A stretch of DNA of 64,000 bases from Chelydra serpentina (taxonomy: Eukaryota > Chordata > Testudines > Chelydridae): NCBI GenBank assembly GCA_037349315.1, contig JBAIAC010000030.1:14219501-14283500 (forward strand), written 5' to 3'. The stretch's first letter is position 1; each line of letters opens with the position of its first letter. Shown here piece by piece: positions 45,900 through 58,325 of the stretch. The position numbers and the translations under genes are program-made. Under the pieces are notes generated by a model, which saw only the letters and a program-made list of their open reading frames with translations, was not told the origin of the DNA and did no database searches.

Positions 45900-48449
45900 G
45901 CAATGAGATATATGGCATTTTACCTTTACAGTACATTACCAATATAAGTGTACCCTAAGTCAGTAGTTTAGTGACCAAAAATTACTTCCACCTTATGGTT
46001 GTTTGGTGGCTATGAAAACCTAGCTTGCGTTCTCAGTTCAGAGGAGGTGAACAAAACTGCCATCACGGTCAGCACTAATACCCTTTTCAGAAAAAGCGAG
46101 GAACCTTACACCTGTAAAGGGGGCTGCCTGGAAAGACGGTAGAGTCACACTGGCCAGGCGGTGGTGTGAAGAAGTTTGCTCTGATCCTTCCTGTGGTATA
46201 CCTGATCTGCAGATAGAGGACTTGTCTCCCTGGCTGTCAAGCCAGAACATTTCATGAGCAAATAATATTGTTTCTTAATCATCAGAAAATACAAGTAAAG
46301 ATGTTCCCATGGTTTTTACACTGTCAGCATTTTATTTCAATGACATTATTCACCTTAGCTAGAGCCGCACATCTATCCAACAGCTGCTGCTTAATCAGAT
46401 CGAACCACTTCCCATTAGTCAAAATATGAATTGAAAATCAAAAACAATGCTCTCAGGTTATGTCATGAAAGAATGAATAACTATACCACAGCAGTATTTG
46501 CATATTATTAGCCCACACACTTCCTCCCCGCCAGCCACTGTCAATGAACTGCAAAAATGCCCCGTTTCTGTGCTAACTAGAGCTGACAGGACCATGAAAA
46601 CCCTGCCAAACTATGAATCCAAGGAGAGCACAGTGAAAATCAATAAATACCCAAGTGTGTGTGTGTGTGGGGGGGAAAACCCTGAACACTGAAGATCAAA
46701 ACAAGTTCTGTCCTTGAATGCATGTGTGGAGCACTTAATTACTTCAATCAGAGTGCTACTTGTGCATATTGCACTAAATCAGTGAATTATTTGTAACATT
46801 CATAGATGAGGGAAGCCATACAACAAAGATGAAGCTATTGACACAGGTATGTAGCACCTCATAACATATGTGGCAGATCTTAGTGCAAACTATGGAAAAA
46901 CATAGAAGAGGGGAAATACACAAAATCCTAGCTGAGAAAATAGGAGGCAGGACGTAAGAAGGTTCTGAACATTGGCCCTAGCCCAGGAAAGCACAGAAAC
47001 ATGTACTTAACTTGAAACAGTTGAATAGCCCCCTGGACATCAATGAGCTAAAAGTTAAGCATGGGCTTAAGTGCTTTGCTGGGTACTCAGTACTTTTCAG
47101 GACCAGACCCTTAACCAGGTCATGAATGATAATATTTAACAAGGAGATTTCCCCTTCCGACTGTCCTGTCACATGTACCGTAGAATAAATGCCAGATAGG
47201 TGCATGTAATGCATTCATGGAGAGAGACTATATTTGAGCTATTTCAGTCTCTTCAGAAAAAAGGTGGGAAAAAAAATCACTGCAGGCCTCCCAACCAACT
47301 AAGATGATGGTTTGACGGGCAAATGCTTACATTTATTTAAATGAGGCACAATGGGTATGTCTACCCAATCAGAGGTGTGAGTGCAGCTCAGGTGGGCATA
47401 CTGCCTTCCTCCCTCCGCCCCTCAACTAGCTTTAATTTAGCTAGCAGGACTAAAAATAGCAGTGAAATTGTGGCAGCGCAGGTTCAACAACAAATAGTAC
47501 CTTTCTGGGTAGTCAGGCTACCTCATGTAGTCTAGCAGCCAACAGATTGGGAGTGAAGGGATGTTGAATGACTCCTGGTCAGATGAGTGGGACTAGTGGC
47601 TTTGAATGACAGCCCAGGCACTAGCTCTTAGAAATGGATTTAAAGATCCTTTTGGCTGAAGTATGGGCGGGGCCACAGGTGGGCTGGGGAGCTGGCCTCC
47701 CCAAGCGGCAGCTTCACCCACTGCCCATGACAGCAGGTAAGAGCGGATCGGCTCCTGCACACCCAGTGCGCACTACAGTCTCCTTAGGCAGGGGCTGTAT
47801 TCACAGAGCCAAATGCACCGGCCTTGTGCATTCTGCGTGAGGGAGAGGGTACGGGGCTCTCTGTGGGGAACTGTGACCCTCCGCTGCCATGAGGCAGGCC
47901 AGATGGCTTGGTATCCTTTGCTGCCTCGTTCCTCCCCCACCCTGGGCTGCGGTCGGCCATAGGGGCACCAGTTTAATAATACTGCGTAGGGCCCCATAAA
48001 TCCTAAGGACATCTCTGATTGTCCTGCACAACTTTCTGCTGGGAGGAGGGAGATGTCTCTCCACCCCCCGCTAATCATGGCTCTACTGTCTATTAATTAG
48101 ATTTTAAGTTTCACAGTTCATCTCTCTGCTGTTGTGTGAGTGAAACAAGTACAAGCGAGAATGTTGCTAGCAGTACCTTTGTTCTACTGAACTGAAGCTG
48201 TATGCATCTTTCAGTCTGTCTCTTTCCATCCCTCCCCCATCCCAGCTGACTGCATCTATTTATTTGCTTGCCTTCTGTATTTTATTTCAGATCATTGTGT
48301 ATTAAGGAAGCAAAAATACAATAGCTCATCCATGATTTTTATGATAGCTGACTGCACTGCCTTCCTTTGCTCTGACTGAATTCAGATTTTGCTGTACTTT
48401 ACCAGAATCTCCTTTCCTGCCTTCTATTTTTATTTAATTTTATCCTCAC
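45900..48449. other. Intergenic, no recognised gene
   Basis: About 2.5 kb with unremarkable short ORFs. A GT run occurs at 46654-46668. No repeat family identified. Confidence 0.4.
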
Positions 48450-48739
48450 TGTGATGGATTCAGTCACAGAGACCCCCTTGGGACTATCACCTGACGTGCT
48501 GAAACTACCTCTGAGCCCGTTTTCTTTGCCAGCTTGGGACTCCAGAACCCTGTCTTGTTGAGCCAGACATGCTAGCCTGCTGCAACACAGATCCAGGGTC
48601 TGAACCACGCCCCCCAAACTGCAGACTTAACTGAAAACAGCTCAGCAAGTACTCCTGTCTCCAGCACCCAGACACCCAGTTCCCAATGGGATTCAAACAC
48701 CAAATAAATCCGTTTTACTCTGCATAAAGCCGTATAAAG
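48450..48739 (-). mobile_element. Fragment of solo LTR, family A
   Basis: It starts TGTGATGGATTCAGTCACAGAGACCCC, matching the family start on the minus strand. Identity to 30141-31297 runs about 290 bp, to ATAAATCCGTTTTACTCTGCATAAAG, then ends. Confidence 0.8.
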
Positions 48740-48959
48740 CCATTCTGCTAATCTTCCACTGCCATTATATCCTATGAGGACCATACACATGTGGCATAAA
48801 TTAGAGTAGCCCCTAACTAATGCTGCGCTAACTAATTTTGAGGCCAAGGGTAGCATAATAACCCATAGTTTCAGGATGTAACCTGCTCCTTGACACTCAC
48901 CCCTCACAGAATCAGGAAGCTGTAATCAGCTCCATGATACCACGCCACCTGCTCCAAGT

Positions 48960-50570
48960 GGAGCTTGAACGTAGTGACGTTCCATAAGCCCCCTGCATAA
49001 ACACTGCTATGTATAATATTCAGGTACCAGAAATAAAATGTTCACTCTTCCAATCATTTTTCCTTTTAGAGCTGCAGTGGCACCATGCCCTGAGTCTCTC
49101 CTTGCTCAGCAACAAAAGAAAGAAATGACCAAAAATAGGCTGAGGAGATACTTCCTGAATCCAGACAAAACAGGCAAGAGAGAATGGGGGAGGAAAAACA
49201 GAAAGAAGAGGAGAAGAGAGGAAGAAGCTGGCAAAAGGGAGTCAAGAAAATGGGACACTAAGACAAAACTAAAGCTAAATGATAAATAAAAGAAAGATAT
49301 GTTTTAGCCCAACAGTGAGCAATTGCAGCTTAGCTTCTGTTTAATAAACTGAACATATGGTATGAAATACAAACATTTCAGCCCAAGTATCATATTCCTG
49401 CATATTTTCTAAAGAGATACATATGGAAGGGAAAGAAGGTAAATTAGGGAAAAAAAGAGAAAAATAGAGAGGGATTAAAAGGAGGAAGATGAACCCTTCC
49501 TTTGACTGACATCCTCTCTCCTGTGCTCAGGGAGAGTTCCGGGATGTTGGTTTCTTCCAGAAATGTACACAATGACATCTTCTAAGATCATTACATTTCT
49601 GTTTGCTGTGGTGCAGGTTATAATCCACAGTGTAGTCTGAGGTTTGGAGTAATCCCTGCTTTACTGCACAGTAGAAAGTACAAAACTGAGTGAGTTGGCT
49701 GACACTAGCTAGTACAGCTGAACTTGTAGCCTGGTAAATTGTTATAGCTGCCCCCCAAATGTGTGAATCACTGCTGTAGGAGCTACAGTCTGCATAGTAG
49801 CAATGGACATGGGTCTCACTGACGGAATAAACAAGATAGACATTCTCTGCTGGCCTCCTCCTGGCCACTTTTATGCTAAACCAGCAATATTTATCTGTGG
49901 CCAAATGTATTGAGTAGTGTCACCGTTTACTTATCTTGGGAGTGTGTGTTATAACAAATGATGTACTGTGGATACTGAAATCACTATCCAAAGTAACCGA
50001 ACTTGTCAAAAGCAGCACTAAATGTGTCTGGAAAGACCATGGATTTCATAACACTTAGCTTAATATATTTATTTAAACATACATGCTCTGTTATATAAAC
50101 CACCCTGCTTGTGTCAAAACAGAAGGATCGATGCCTTATGTGTTGCTTTACAAAGATTCTCAGCACTAACTAGTTCATCCTTTGAATGTCTCCAGTCTTA
50201 GAATTTGTAACCAAAGCTTCAAGGTGCTGCTGTTCTTATGGAATTTCAGTTGAGCGAGGCACATTCTTCCAGTGTCCCTGAATAGCTTTTGAAGAAAGTA
50301 TTCTCTGCCTAGTTATGGAAGACCAAAATCTCTATTTGAAAGATAGCTTGCTTGGAGTGTTTGCTTAATGATGCTAACATTGCAGCTGACACTTGGGAGA
50401 TCCTGAGAGCTCATCAAAGAAGAGAAAACAGCAATTGGGAAGGAAATCATACTTTAGCCTCTCACCTGGAAAAAGCTTAATTATAAAACTAGTCAATCAA
50501 CCTTTTCCATCACCAAGACAGTGCCTTCCACATTAATGACAAGCATTGATAATGATCAGTTCAATGTCTT
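48960..50570. other. Intergenic, no recognised gene
   Basis: Contains an A-rich lysine/arginine-coding ORF at 49038-49289, which looks like low-complexity sequence rather than a gene. No repeat identified. Confidence 0.45.
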
Positions 50571-50580
50571 CCACAAATAT

Positions 50581-50659
50581 AAGCGACAAAGGGTCCTGTG
50601 GCACCTTATAGACTAACAGAGGTATTGGAGCATAAGCTTTCGTGGGTGAATGAATATGT
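50581..50659 (-). mobile_element. 5'-truncated SINE-like retroposon, 12-bp TSD
   Basis: A 79-bp copy of the module seen at 1424-1805 (GCACCTTATAGACTAACAG, CATAAGCTTTCGTGGGT). It is flanked by TTCCACAAATAT at 50569-50580 and 50660-50671. Confidence 0.8.
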
Positions 50660-50929
50660 TTCCACAAATATGTTTGTTTTGATTTGCTACAGTTGATGAA
50701 GAGTGAATGTAAACTGGATATATGTCTAGCTCCCTGGTCTCTAGAAACTGTGAAGAAAATGCGAATTATGTTTGACTAATGCTAGTTAGCTTACTTGCCA
50801 CTCTCAAATGAGCCAGGACCTACTGGTCCAGTTGCTTTCTGAAGAACAGGAATGACATACTGTCACTGTGCCTAATGCTACTTTTGTTCATAAAAACAGG
50901 TTACATTTTTATAGATTTTTCATAATACT

Positions 50930-51582
50930 CATGTTGTATCCAAGAAGGACCAGTTTGGCTCCTTCTTCCAGTGGTCACTCCATCACTGCAGTGGTCTCTC
51001 CTCCTGTACTTCACAGCACTCCCTCTTTATGACTCAGCCCTCCAGCTAAGTCTTGCCCTTCCAGGGTATCAAAGGCTTCCCAGACCAACTGTGTATACAC
51101 GATCCCAGGCAGTCCTTTGAGTGAATTCCCAGTCTGTGCCACTTCCCTACCGGCTGGTAGGGGAACTCAGGCCCACCCACTACTCCTGGTTCCAACCTAA
51201 GGACCCCTATAATCAGCAGCCAAGGTCTATACATTCTCAACCCTCACTGCATTTTCCCTGGGCTTCTTCCTACTCTGCCTTCCACATGCTTTCTTCCCTG
51301 CAACTCCTCTGGGTAAATCTCTTCCATCAGGGACAGGATCACAGAACTTTTGCTGCCACCAGGGTTTCCTCCTACCCAGCTCTCTGGCACAGACAGCAAA
51401 TGCAGACTCTCTCCATACAGCCCTTTTCTGCCCTCAGTTGCCTGGCTTTAAACAAGCCCAGCCTGGCTTCATCTTCAATTGGTGAATCTCAAGCAAGCCT
51501 GACTCTCCTCCAGCTGCAGCCTATAAGGCTAATTGGCCCCTTATCCCCATCAGGGCTGGTGTGGGGTGAACACTCCATCACA
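50930..51582 (-). mobile_element. Candidate solo LTR-like repeat
   Basis: On the minus strand it starts TGTGATGGAGTGTTCACCC (51582 inward). The internal sequence resembles a dispersed repeat, with CACTGCAGTGGTCTCTCC near 50990. The left boundary is not defined. Confidence 0.3.
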
Positions 51583-51599
51583 GGGACTTAAACATGTAC

Positions 51600-53190
51600 T
51601 TAAGTACGCTGCTTAACACAAATGGAGTGATTACTGAAGTAAATCCTGAAGTGGTTTACTGAACTGGGGGCCTTATTGAGCAATGGGCTGCTGTCTTTCA
51701 ACTGAGATTCTGACCGTTTATGGTTATTTAAAAAAAATCCATAGTATTTTTTGCAAGACTAGTAATGTTAGCACTGCTTTCCTGGGTAAGGTCCGGTTGA
51801 GTAACTACATTCCAATTAAAAATACCTCTGTAATTGTAGGCCCATAAATTAATATTTTTATTTGCAGTAACAAAAGGAAAGTGTTTCAACACTTTCCATC
51901 GAATACAGTAACAATTATGAAAGTTCAATTATTTTCTGCTTTTAAATTGTTCTTATATTCAATATCCACAGTAACACTTGCTGTGATTTTTAAATATTTC
52001 AGAAAAATCAGATCCATTTTTGTACAATCTGATTATTATTAATAGATGATATTCCTATTTAACACCTTTCATCCAAAGAACCCAATAACTTCTACCAATG
52101 TATGTAAATCATGGGCTTGGATTCCTTTTGCATCAAAAATACCCCATCTCTCTTTTAAGGCATCATGGTCAAGGGAATCATACTGGTGTATCACTATGGA
52201 GAATCAGGCCTTATATCTTCAAAGCACTACATAAATATTATCCAATCTTCACAACACCCCTGTGAAGTAGTTATGTTGGTACAACAATTGACATCAACAT
52301 AAAATAATCTTTTTTTTAAAGAAAGAATGAAGCACTGTGTATATTTGATATCTAGTTAAATGAAAGGGTAGTACTGTATTATAACAAGTTTAACAGCCAC
52401 ATAATCTGTCCTCGGTAGTGCTCTTGTGTGTGTTACATTGAGAGGAGCTTTGCATTGTTTATGTATATTTAAATTTATTCTTTTGGACCTATCCTTTCAA
52501 AGAAAGGAATTCTAATATTACCTATATGGAACAAACCATTATTGCACTGTATTTCTGTGCACATCTGATATGCCTTTGAAATAACTATGTGCGTATGGGA
52601 AAATCAATGAGATGGAAGTTGAGAAAGATACCACAGTCACTAAAATGCTGAGTAGCCATTTAAACTATTTTGCCTGGTATCTGCAGGGGTGACAAATTAA
52701 TAGCACAGTTCTGCCTGTGACAATGACCTCTGCATCTAGGGATCAGTCAAGAGAAGCGCTCAGCTGAAAAAGGTAGAATGGTATAGTTAAAAAGTAGTAA
52801 CTTAATATTTTTAAAGGATGTGTGGCCAAGAAAGCATAGCAAGTCTTCTTTATACAATTGCCACAAATGAAACCTTGAGAGCTATTAAAGTCTATTGTAT
52901 GAAATGTAACAGAGTTCAGATTCATTTCCATCCTCTGTGTTATTTTATTTTCACATATAGATATAAAGAGAAAAAAATACACAAGGAACTCACATCATAG
53001 GAATTTATCTAAAGGCACAATGTCAACTTGTTTAGATCCAAAAATTGATATACCTTATAAATAGTCTGCTAAGAAAAGTCATGCATACTATAAAAAATTC
53101 CACCACTCCAGCAAGGAAGACAGGCAGACAAACAAGAAAGTCAGCATTTATATACTATTCATAGATTCTTGCAAAGGATCCCCGGTATTA
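51600..53190. other. Intergenic, no recognised gene
   Basis: About 1.6 kb AT-rich; a MIR-like word set is near 52205-52290 (CAAAGCACTACATAAATATTATCCAATC, ACAACACCCCTGTGAAGTAG). Confidence 0.45.
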
Positions 53191-53194
53191 AGAC

Positions 53195-53830
53195 TCTGTC
53201 CTTGGCTCCTCTGTACCCTGTCTCTGGATGATCTCATTTACATTATGTTAACTATCATCCTCATGCTGTTGACTTGCAGATCTCTCTCTCCATTCCAGAC
53301 CTGTCTCCTCCGAGACAGACTAAAATCTCAGCCTGTCTCTCTGACATCATCACATGGATAGCCAGTTTATGTTCAATATGGCCAAAACTGAGCTCTTAAT
53401 CTTTCTCTCCAAGACCTACCCCCTTAGTGAATCACTGGACATAATCACCATATTTCCTGTAACCTGGATGTTGTCTTTGACTCAACCCTCTCTCTTGATC
53501 AATGTCTAAATGTTGCTGCTTCTTCCTGCATAACATCTCTGAGATCTGGCCTTTCCTCTCCATCCACACAGCTATATCTCTTGTCTGAGCCATAATCTCA
53601 CATCTCAACTAATGAAACCTCCTCCCCTCCAGCTTTGACAAAACCCATTTTGTCCCACTTTATATTTGTTCAGAAGACTGCTGTAAATATCATCTTTCTG
53701 GCTTGTCACTTTGACCACACCATCCTTTCTTTAATGTCTATCTGCTGGCTCCTCTTCCTGCATTCCATCAAGCACAAAGTACTCACATTCATGGCTCTTT
53801 ATGGTATGAGCCCACCCAACCTATCAATTC
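53195..53830 (+). mobile_element. L2/CR1-like LINE reverse-transcriptase tail fragment
   Basis: Translations in the plus frames resemble the C-terminal end of an L2-type non-LTR retrotransposon: FVQKTAVNIIFLACHFDH, then SICWLLFLHSIKHKVL and MALYGMSPPNLSILI. Stops and frameshifts abound. It is an old truncated copy. Confidence 0.55.
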
Positions 53831-54128
53831 TTATATGTATTGTGAGAATCTGCAAGGCTAGAACCTGGGACCATGGGGGTTTGGGGCCACTGACACCTCC
53901 GCATTGCGCCTGGAGGCCTAGGCTAGGCTTCCCCGGGAGGACCCTCCAAGGCTGGGCTCAGCAGGAAATACTGCCCAGCAGGACCTGAGTGGCAGTCCCT
54001 CACAGCCCACTGATTGGCCAGTACTAGTACTTAAACCAGGAAGAAGTGAAGGCAAGCTGTCTCAGCAACAACACAGACTGCCTGCCTGTCTCTGCTCCAG
54101 ACCCTGCTTGCCATGAGACCATACAAAC

Positions 54129-54310
54129 TGCCATACTGGGTCACAGACCAATAGTCCATCTAGCCCAGTATCCTGTCTTCTGACATCGGCCAATGCCAGG
54201 TGCTTCAGAGGGAATGAACAGAACAGGCGAAATGATCCATCTCCTCCCCTATCCATCCACTCCCAACTTCTGGCAAACAGAGGCTAGGGACACTCAGAGC
54301 ATGATATTCC
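54129..54310 (-). mobile_element. CR1 LINE 3' end fragment
   Basis: GGTCACAGACCAATAGTCCATCTAGCCC with TATCCTGTCTTCTGACATCGGCCAATGCC is the reverse complement of the CR1 3' end also at 61600-61800. Confidence 0.8.
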
Positions 54311-54715
54311 AGCCCTGCCCCTCCTGACTAATAGCCATTGATGGACTTATCCTCCAGGAACTATACCCTAGATTCTGGTTTCTGACCTTGGTTTGTCTTG
54401 ACTTCACTATTTGATTGCTGTCTGTAACCTGGTGCCCAACCCTGAACACCGGAGTAAGTAACCTGACCGTGCCTCCTGGTGCCTGATTCTTGGTCTGCCA
54501 ACTCACCCATTTCAGACTTTGACCTTTTGGTACCTGAGTCCCAACTTCTGCAGTACTTAGCACAATCAGGCCTCATCTCTGACTGGGATTTGTTATGGTG
54601 CAAAGTAAGCTGAACTTTCCCTAAAACCACCACTTGAAATAATATTCCAACCAATGCCTGTGCTGTCAAACTTTTTCTTCACATACTTTTGGGGAGGAAG
54701 GAGTATGGGGAATGG

Positions 54716-54890
54716 TAAGAACATAGAACATAAGAATGGTCACACTGGGTCAGACCAAAGGTCCATCTAGCCCAGCATCCTGTCCTCCGACAGTGGTCAA
54801 TGCCCAGTGCTACAAAGGGAATGAACAGAACACGTAATCATCAAGTGATCCATCCCGTCTCCCATTCCCAGCTTCTGGCAATTTAAACGG
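54716..54890 (-). mobile_element. CR1 LINE 3' end fragment
   Basis: AACATAAGAATGGTCACACTGG and GGTCCATCTAGCCCAGCATCC, the same family and orientation as 54129-54310. Confidence 0.82.
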
Positions 54891-55134
54891 TATATTTAAA
54901 TATAGTTTTGTTCTGAATACAGTTCCCATTCACTTAATTAGTGGTGACTGAGAATAACCAATTGCGACCTTGAGGCTTATGCTGACATCCTTTTGGGACC
55001 TAGGACAAATTGAAAAAAAAAAAGTCTGACCCAGCCTTTAATGGGAGGAGGACTGGATCTGATGTTTGTGTGTCAGTGAGGGAGCACTCAGATTCAGAGT
55101 GTGTCAGCTGAAAAAGAATTCCATTCAATAATAT

Positions 55135-55610
55135 TGTTGCATCTTTTCAGAGCTCTGGGGATGTTTCAGGTGGAGTAGAAACTGATGATGGAATCTGGTA
55201 TTTTCTTTAATATGGTTTTTATTTTAAACAAGGAACAAAAAATCCTACTTCTCTAAATGCAGGAGGAACCCAAGGCAAAAGGGGTAGTTTCTTAGCTTAC
55301 AGGCCAACCTTCTTTTCAGTCAGCATCCCTGACCTCTGTAGGTTTCTCTCAGAGTCACACTGTGCTTACAGGTTTCTGCTTGGATTTCCTCAGGCTGTGT
55401 GTCTATCTCTCTATGTCCACACCCCCACCCACACCAAAAACCCCACTGCTCACATAGTGCCGGGCAGTTCGCATTACACGTTTGTCATAGGTGGGGCACT
55501 GTGATGAATTTATCCTTACACTTATGTTAATTGAAGGGTGCATTCATTCCCTTAAATTCTCAATGAGATTTTAACCCAATGCATCACAAGGTTTCACCCA
55601 GCTCGTAACA
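55135..55610 (-). repeat. 3' LTR of the Gypsy-like element
   Basis: On the plus strand it runs from TGTTGCATC to CTCGTAACA, so TG..CA ends. It matches 61057-61250 and 61815-62099 (shared GCAGAAACTGATGATGG-like, TTAATTGAAGGGTGCATTC and TTTCACC words). Confidence 0.8.
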
Positions 55611-56128
55611 CCCCCCCCCCCCCAAACTCTGTTTCACTCATCATCCCAACTGGGGCCTAAAAAATGGTGGCACCCAACACCCCATTCCTCACAGAAAGAA
55701 AAGAAATAATTTGACAAATCGAACAAATTAAAATGATACACGACGAACTATTTACATATAGGAAGTGTCTGTCAAGATGTTTTTGCACCAGTCCCAAATA
55801 CATTTTTGTTCCCACCCAAACCTCTGTGGAACTTTTTGCTCCCTGATACTTTATTTCAGTCACCAAGAAGGGGTCCCTTTCAATCTGCCCCTGAGAAATG
55901 CCTATTGTTTCTGTAGAATTTGCTGGCTGAGGCAGACTTTGCCCATTTGGGGAATGAGTAATTCACCTTTGTAACTTTTGCAGCCTCAGTTTACACAGCT
56001 ATGTTCTCAGATTTGGGGGGCAACCAGGCTGAAATCCTGTACCCTGGATACCTCCTTAGGTTTGTGGAACCATATCAGATCACCTCTTTTAAGAGTCTCC
56101 CCATGTGACCTTACATTATACAGCTTTT

Positions 56129-56392
56129 TCAATAATTTATCTCAAGACAACCTAAACTTTTGAGTAATAAGCCACCAATCTGTAAAATCCTTTGTGCTCT
56201 TGTGTCAATACTGCCCCCCAAACTATAAGCACTAGAATCTGTGGCCAATATAAAAGGGGTTTTGAAACACACAAATACAGGGAAAGTCAGAAGGGCCTTT
56301 TTCAGCTCTGAGAATACTATATCATACTTTGCCTCACTGCTGAAATGGTTTCCCTTTCTCATCCAATCTATAGTGTTTTTGCCAACCCACAA
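56129..56392 (-). pseudogene. Gypsy RNase H fragment
   Basis: The minus-strand ORF reads SELKKALLTFPVF, then PFILATDSSAYSLGG and CLEINY. These match the start of the Ty3/Gypsy RNase H domain (KPFILATDAS..LG.. then E.NY). It is short and isolated, so it is not a functional gene. Reverse transcriptase should precede it on the minus strand but only relics are visible at 56400-56750. Confidence 0.8.
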
Positions 56393-56799
56393 ATAAATCT
56401 TCTATAAGAACACAGCCCCTCAGTGGATGTCTAGGTAGTTGGCCTTTTATGTATACCCTCAAGTTTCTTTTTGTCAGTAAAAACTTCCCCTTGCAGTTTT
56501 CCTGTCTGCCAGCATATGCCAGATATACTGGTTCATATCTTGCAACTGTGGTTCTTTTTAATATTTGCTACTTGTCAGAAACATTCAGCAAATCAATAGG
56601 TATCAGTTCTTGTTTCAGATCCACAAACACTTTAGCAGATAAAATCCCAGGTCTGAAAACAGTTTTGAACCTCTCCTCACCTTTCCCTTCCTGAAAGCTG
56701 CTATAGCATATAGTTGTTACAATGGTTTCTGCCCTAGAGGGCATAACTCATTTATTGCAAACTAATTGTCTACAAACCATTTGTCTCATGCAGGCCATA

Positions 56800-56940
56800 T
56801 TTTTAAAGGGAATGTCCATAGACTGAATTTGTAAGACACGTTTCCTGGCATTAACTACACAGTTATTAGCCATAAGAAAATCCAGACCAATTATCAGTTC
56901 ATCCCCTATTGCAGCCACCCAGACTTCTTATGTGAATTCC
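56800..56940 (-). pseudogene. Gypsy retropepsin C-terminal fragment
   Basis: Reverse-complement translation reads VWVAAIGDELIIGLDFLMAN followed by KRVLQIQSM. The IIGLDFL stretch is the C-terminal signature of an aspartic retropepsin. A stop precedes it. Confidence 0.65.
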
Positions 56941-57960
56941 AGGAAGTCCAGTCTTTAAAACTAATTTTCAGACAGGTGCTCTTGCCCAAGTCATTGTCTC
57001 CACTTGAAATCAGATAGGTGGTTCAATTTTGGAACCCTGATTTCCTAGCTTTTTTTAGCTTGTATGTTGTGTTCAAGCTACTGTTAGTCACTGCTGAGCA
57101 TTTTACCAAATTACACACTCAATAGCCAAATTCCCATTAACCTTACTTAATTACCCAGATCTACACCAATACTCTGGAGCTGCTCCTTGTACCTCCACCA
57201 AACTTTGCCCCCTCAGCTTGGTGTTCCCCCATTTCCTAAACTGGGAGAGAGGCATTCACCAGACACATGTGATATGTTGTCTTGGCCTGCACTAAGTTTA
57301 TAACAATCCTTTTTGTGTCAATTTTGTCATAGTACCAGCATTTAACTAAACTGTTTCCTTTAGTTTCTGCATTACAGTATACTCCCGATTATCCAAATAG
57401 CATGGGGGACAATGATTTTAGTTGATTAATCAGGAGTTTAAATAATCACGAGGGTAGCAGCCATTCATCAACGAGGTAGCCTCCCCTGCAGACAGGGGCT
57501 CATCTTCCTCCCAGTCCTGGCCAGGGGTCTCTGTTCTGCCCCACTCACTCACTGCCATGACAGTGGGGCTGCAGAGGGCTCCCTATGCTATCACATGGCT
57601 GGTCGCACCCAATCCCTAGAGGCACAGATGTTGGCCTGGCAGGGCAGCGCAGAGGCTTTGCCGGGTGTCTCTGCTCTGCTCCACCAGGACTGCAGCCCTC
57701 ACCAGGACCTTGCCCCTGAATGGACAGGATGTCACCAGCCCTGCAGCTCTGCAGTCATGGCCTCACTCCCAAGTCAGGGGGGGTGTAGAGGGTGTGCCCT
57801 CCCCTGAGGCCAGGGGCTCGTACACCTCTTGTAGTCCTGCCCAGGCTTTTTTTTTTTAATTATCTGAACCTCTGTTATCCAGATTCCTTTCTTGTTCCCC
57901 AGCATGAGATACCTGAGGGACAGGGAAGGGATGCGGCTAATGCAGAGGTTTGGATAACAG

Positions 57961-58325
57961 GGTTTGGATAAATCTGAATATCCTGTATTGTCAGCTTCCC
58001 TTGTTTTACAAACTGAATTTATCAGTTTGTCTAATTGTTCAATAAAGGTCCCGAATCAGATGAGAATCCCCTTTTCTCTCATATGTATTAGATGCAGAGC
58101 TGTAGTTACAGGACCCCTGGTGATCAGCCTCCATCTTTCTTGCTAGTGGCTGCTTCCTCTTCTGGTACACTGCTGCAAGGAAAGAGTCAAGTTCTGCGAC
58201 AGATTGCACACCCTCTCTGCACGTATATGGTCTCCTTCCACTGATCTTGAGCTGCAAGTTCAAGTCCTGCTGAGCACGTATAAATTGGTTAATTTCCAAC
58301 TTATCCTGGAAGGCCAAAGTGAATA
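57961..58325 (-). pseudogene. Gypsy Gag-like fragment
   Basis: Minus-strand ORF (LEINQFIRAQQDLNLQLKI, VQSVAELDSFLAAVYQKRK) resembles a Gag-type helical segment by position and composition only. It is joined on its right to a CR1 3' end at about 58325. Confidence 0.4.

Noticed and set aside
49038..49289. Basic 83-codon ORF (KKRRREEEAGKRESRK)
   Set aside because: A/G-rich low-complexity sequence with no homologue known to me and no splice context.
55610..55624. Poly-C run as a simple homopolymer error
   Set aside because: Its position next to the LTR on the proper side fits the element's polypurine tract.
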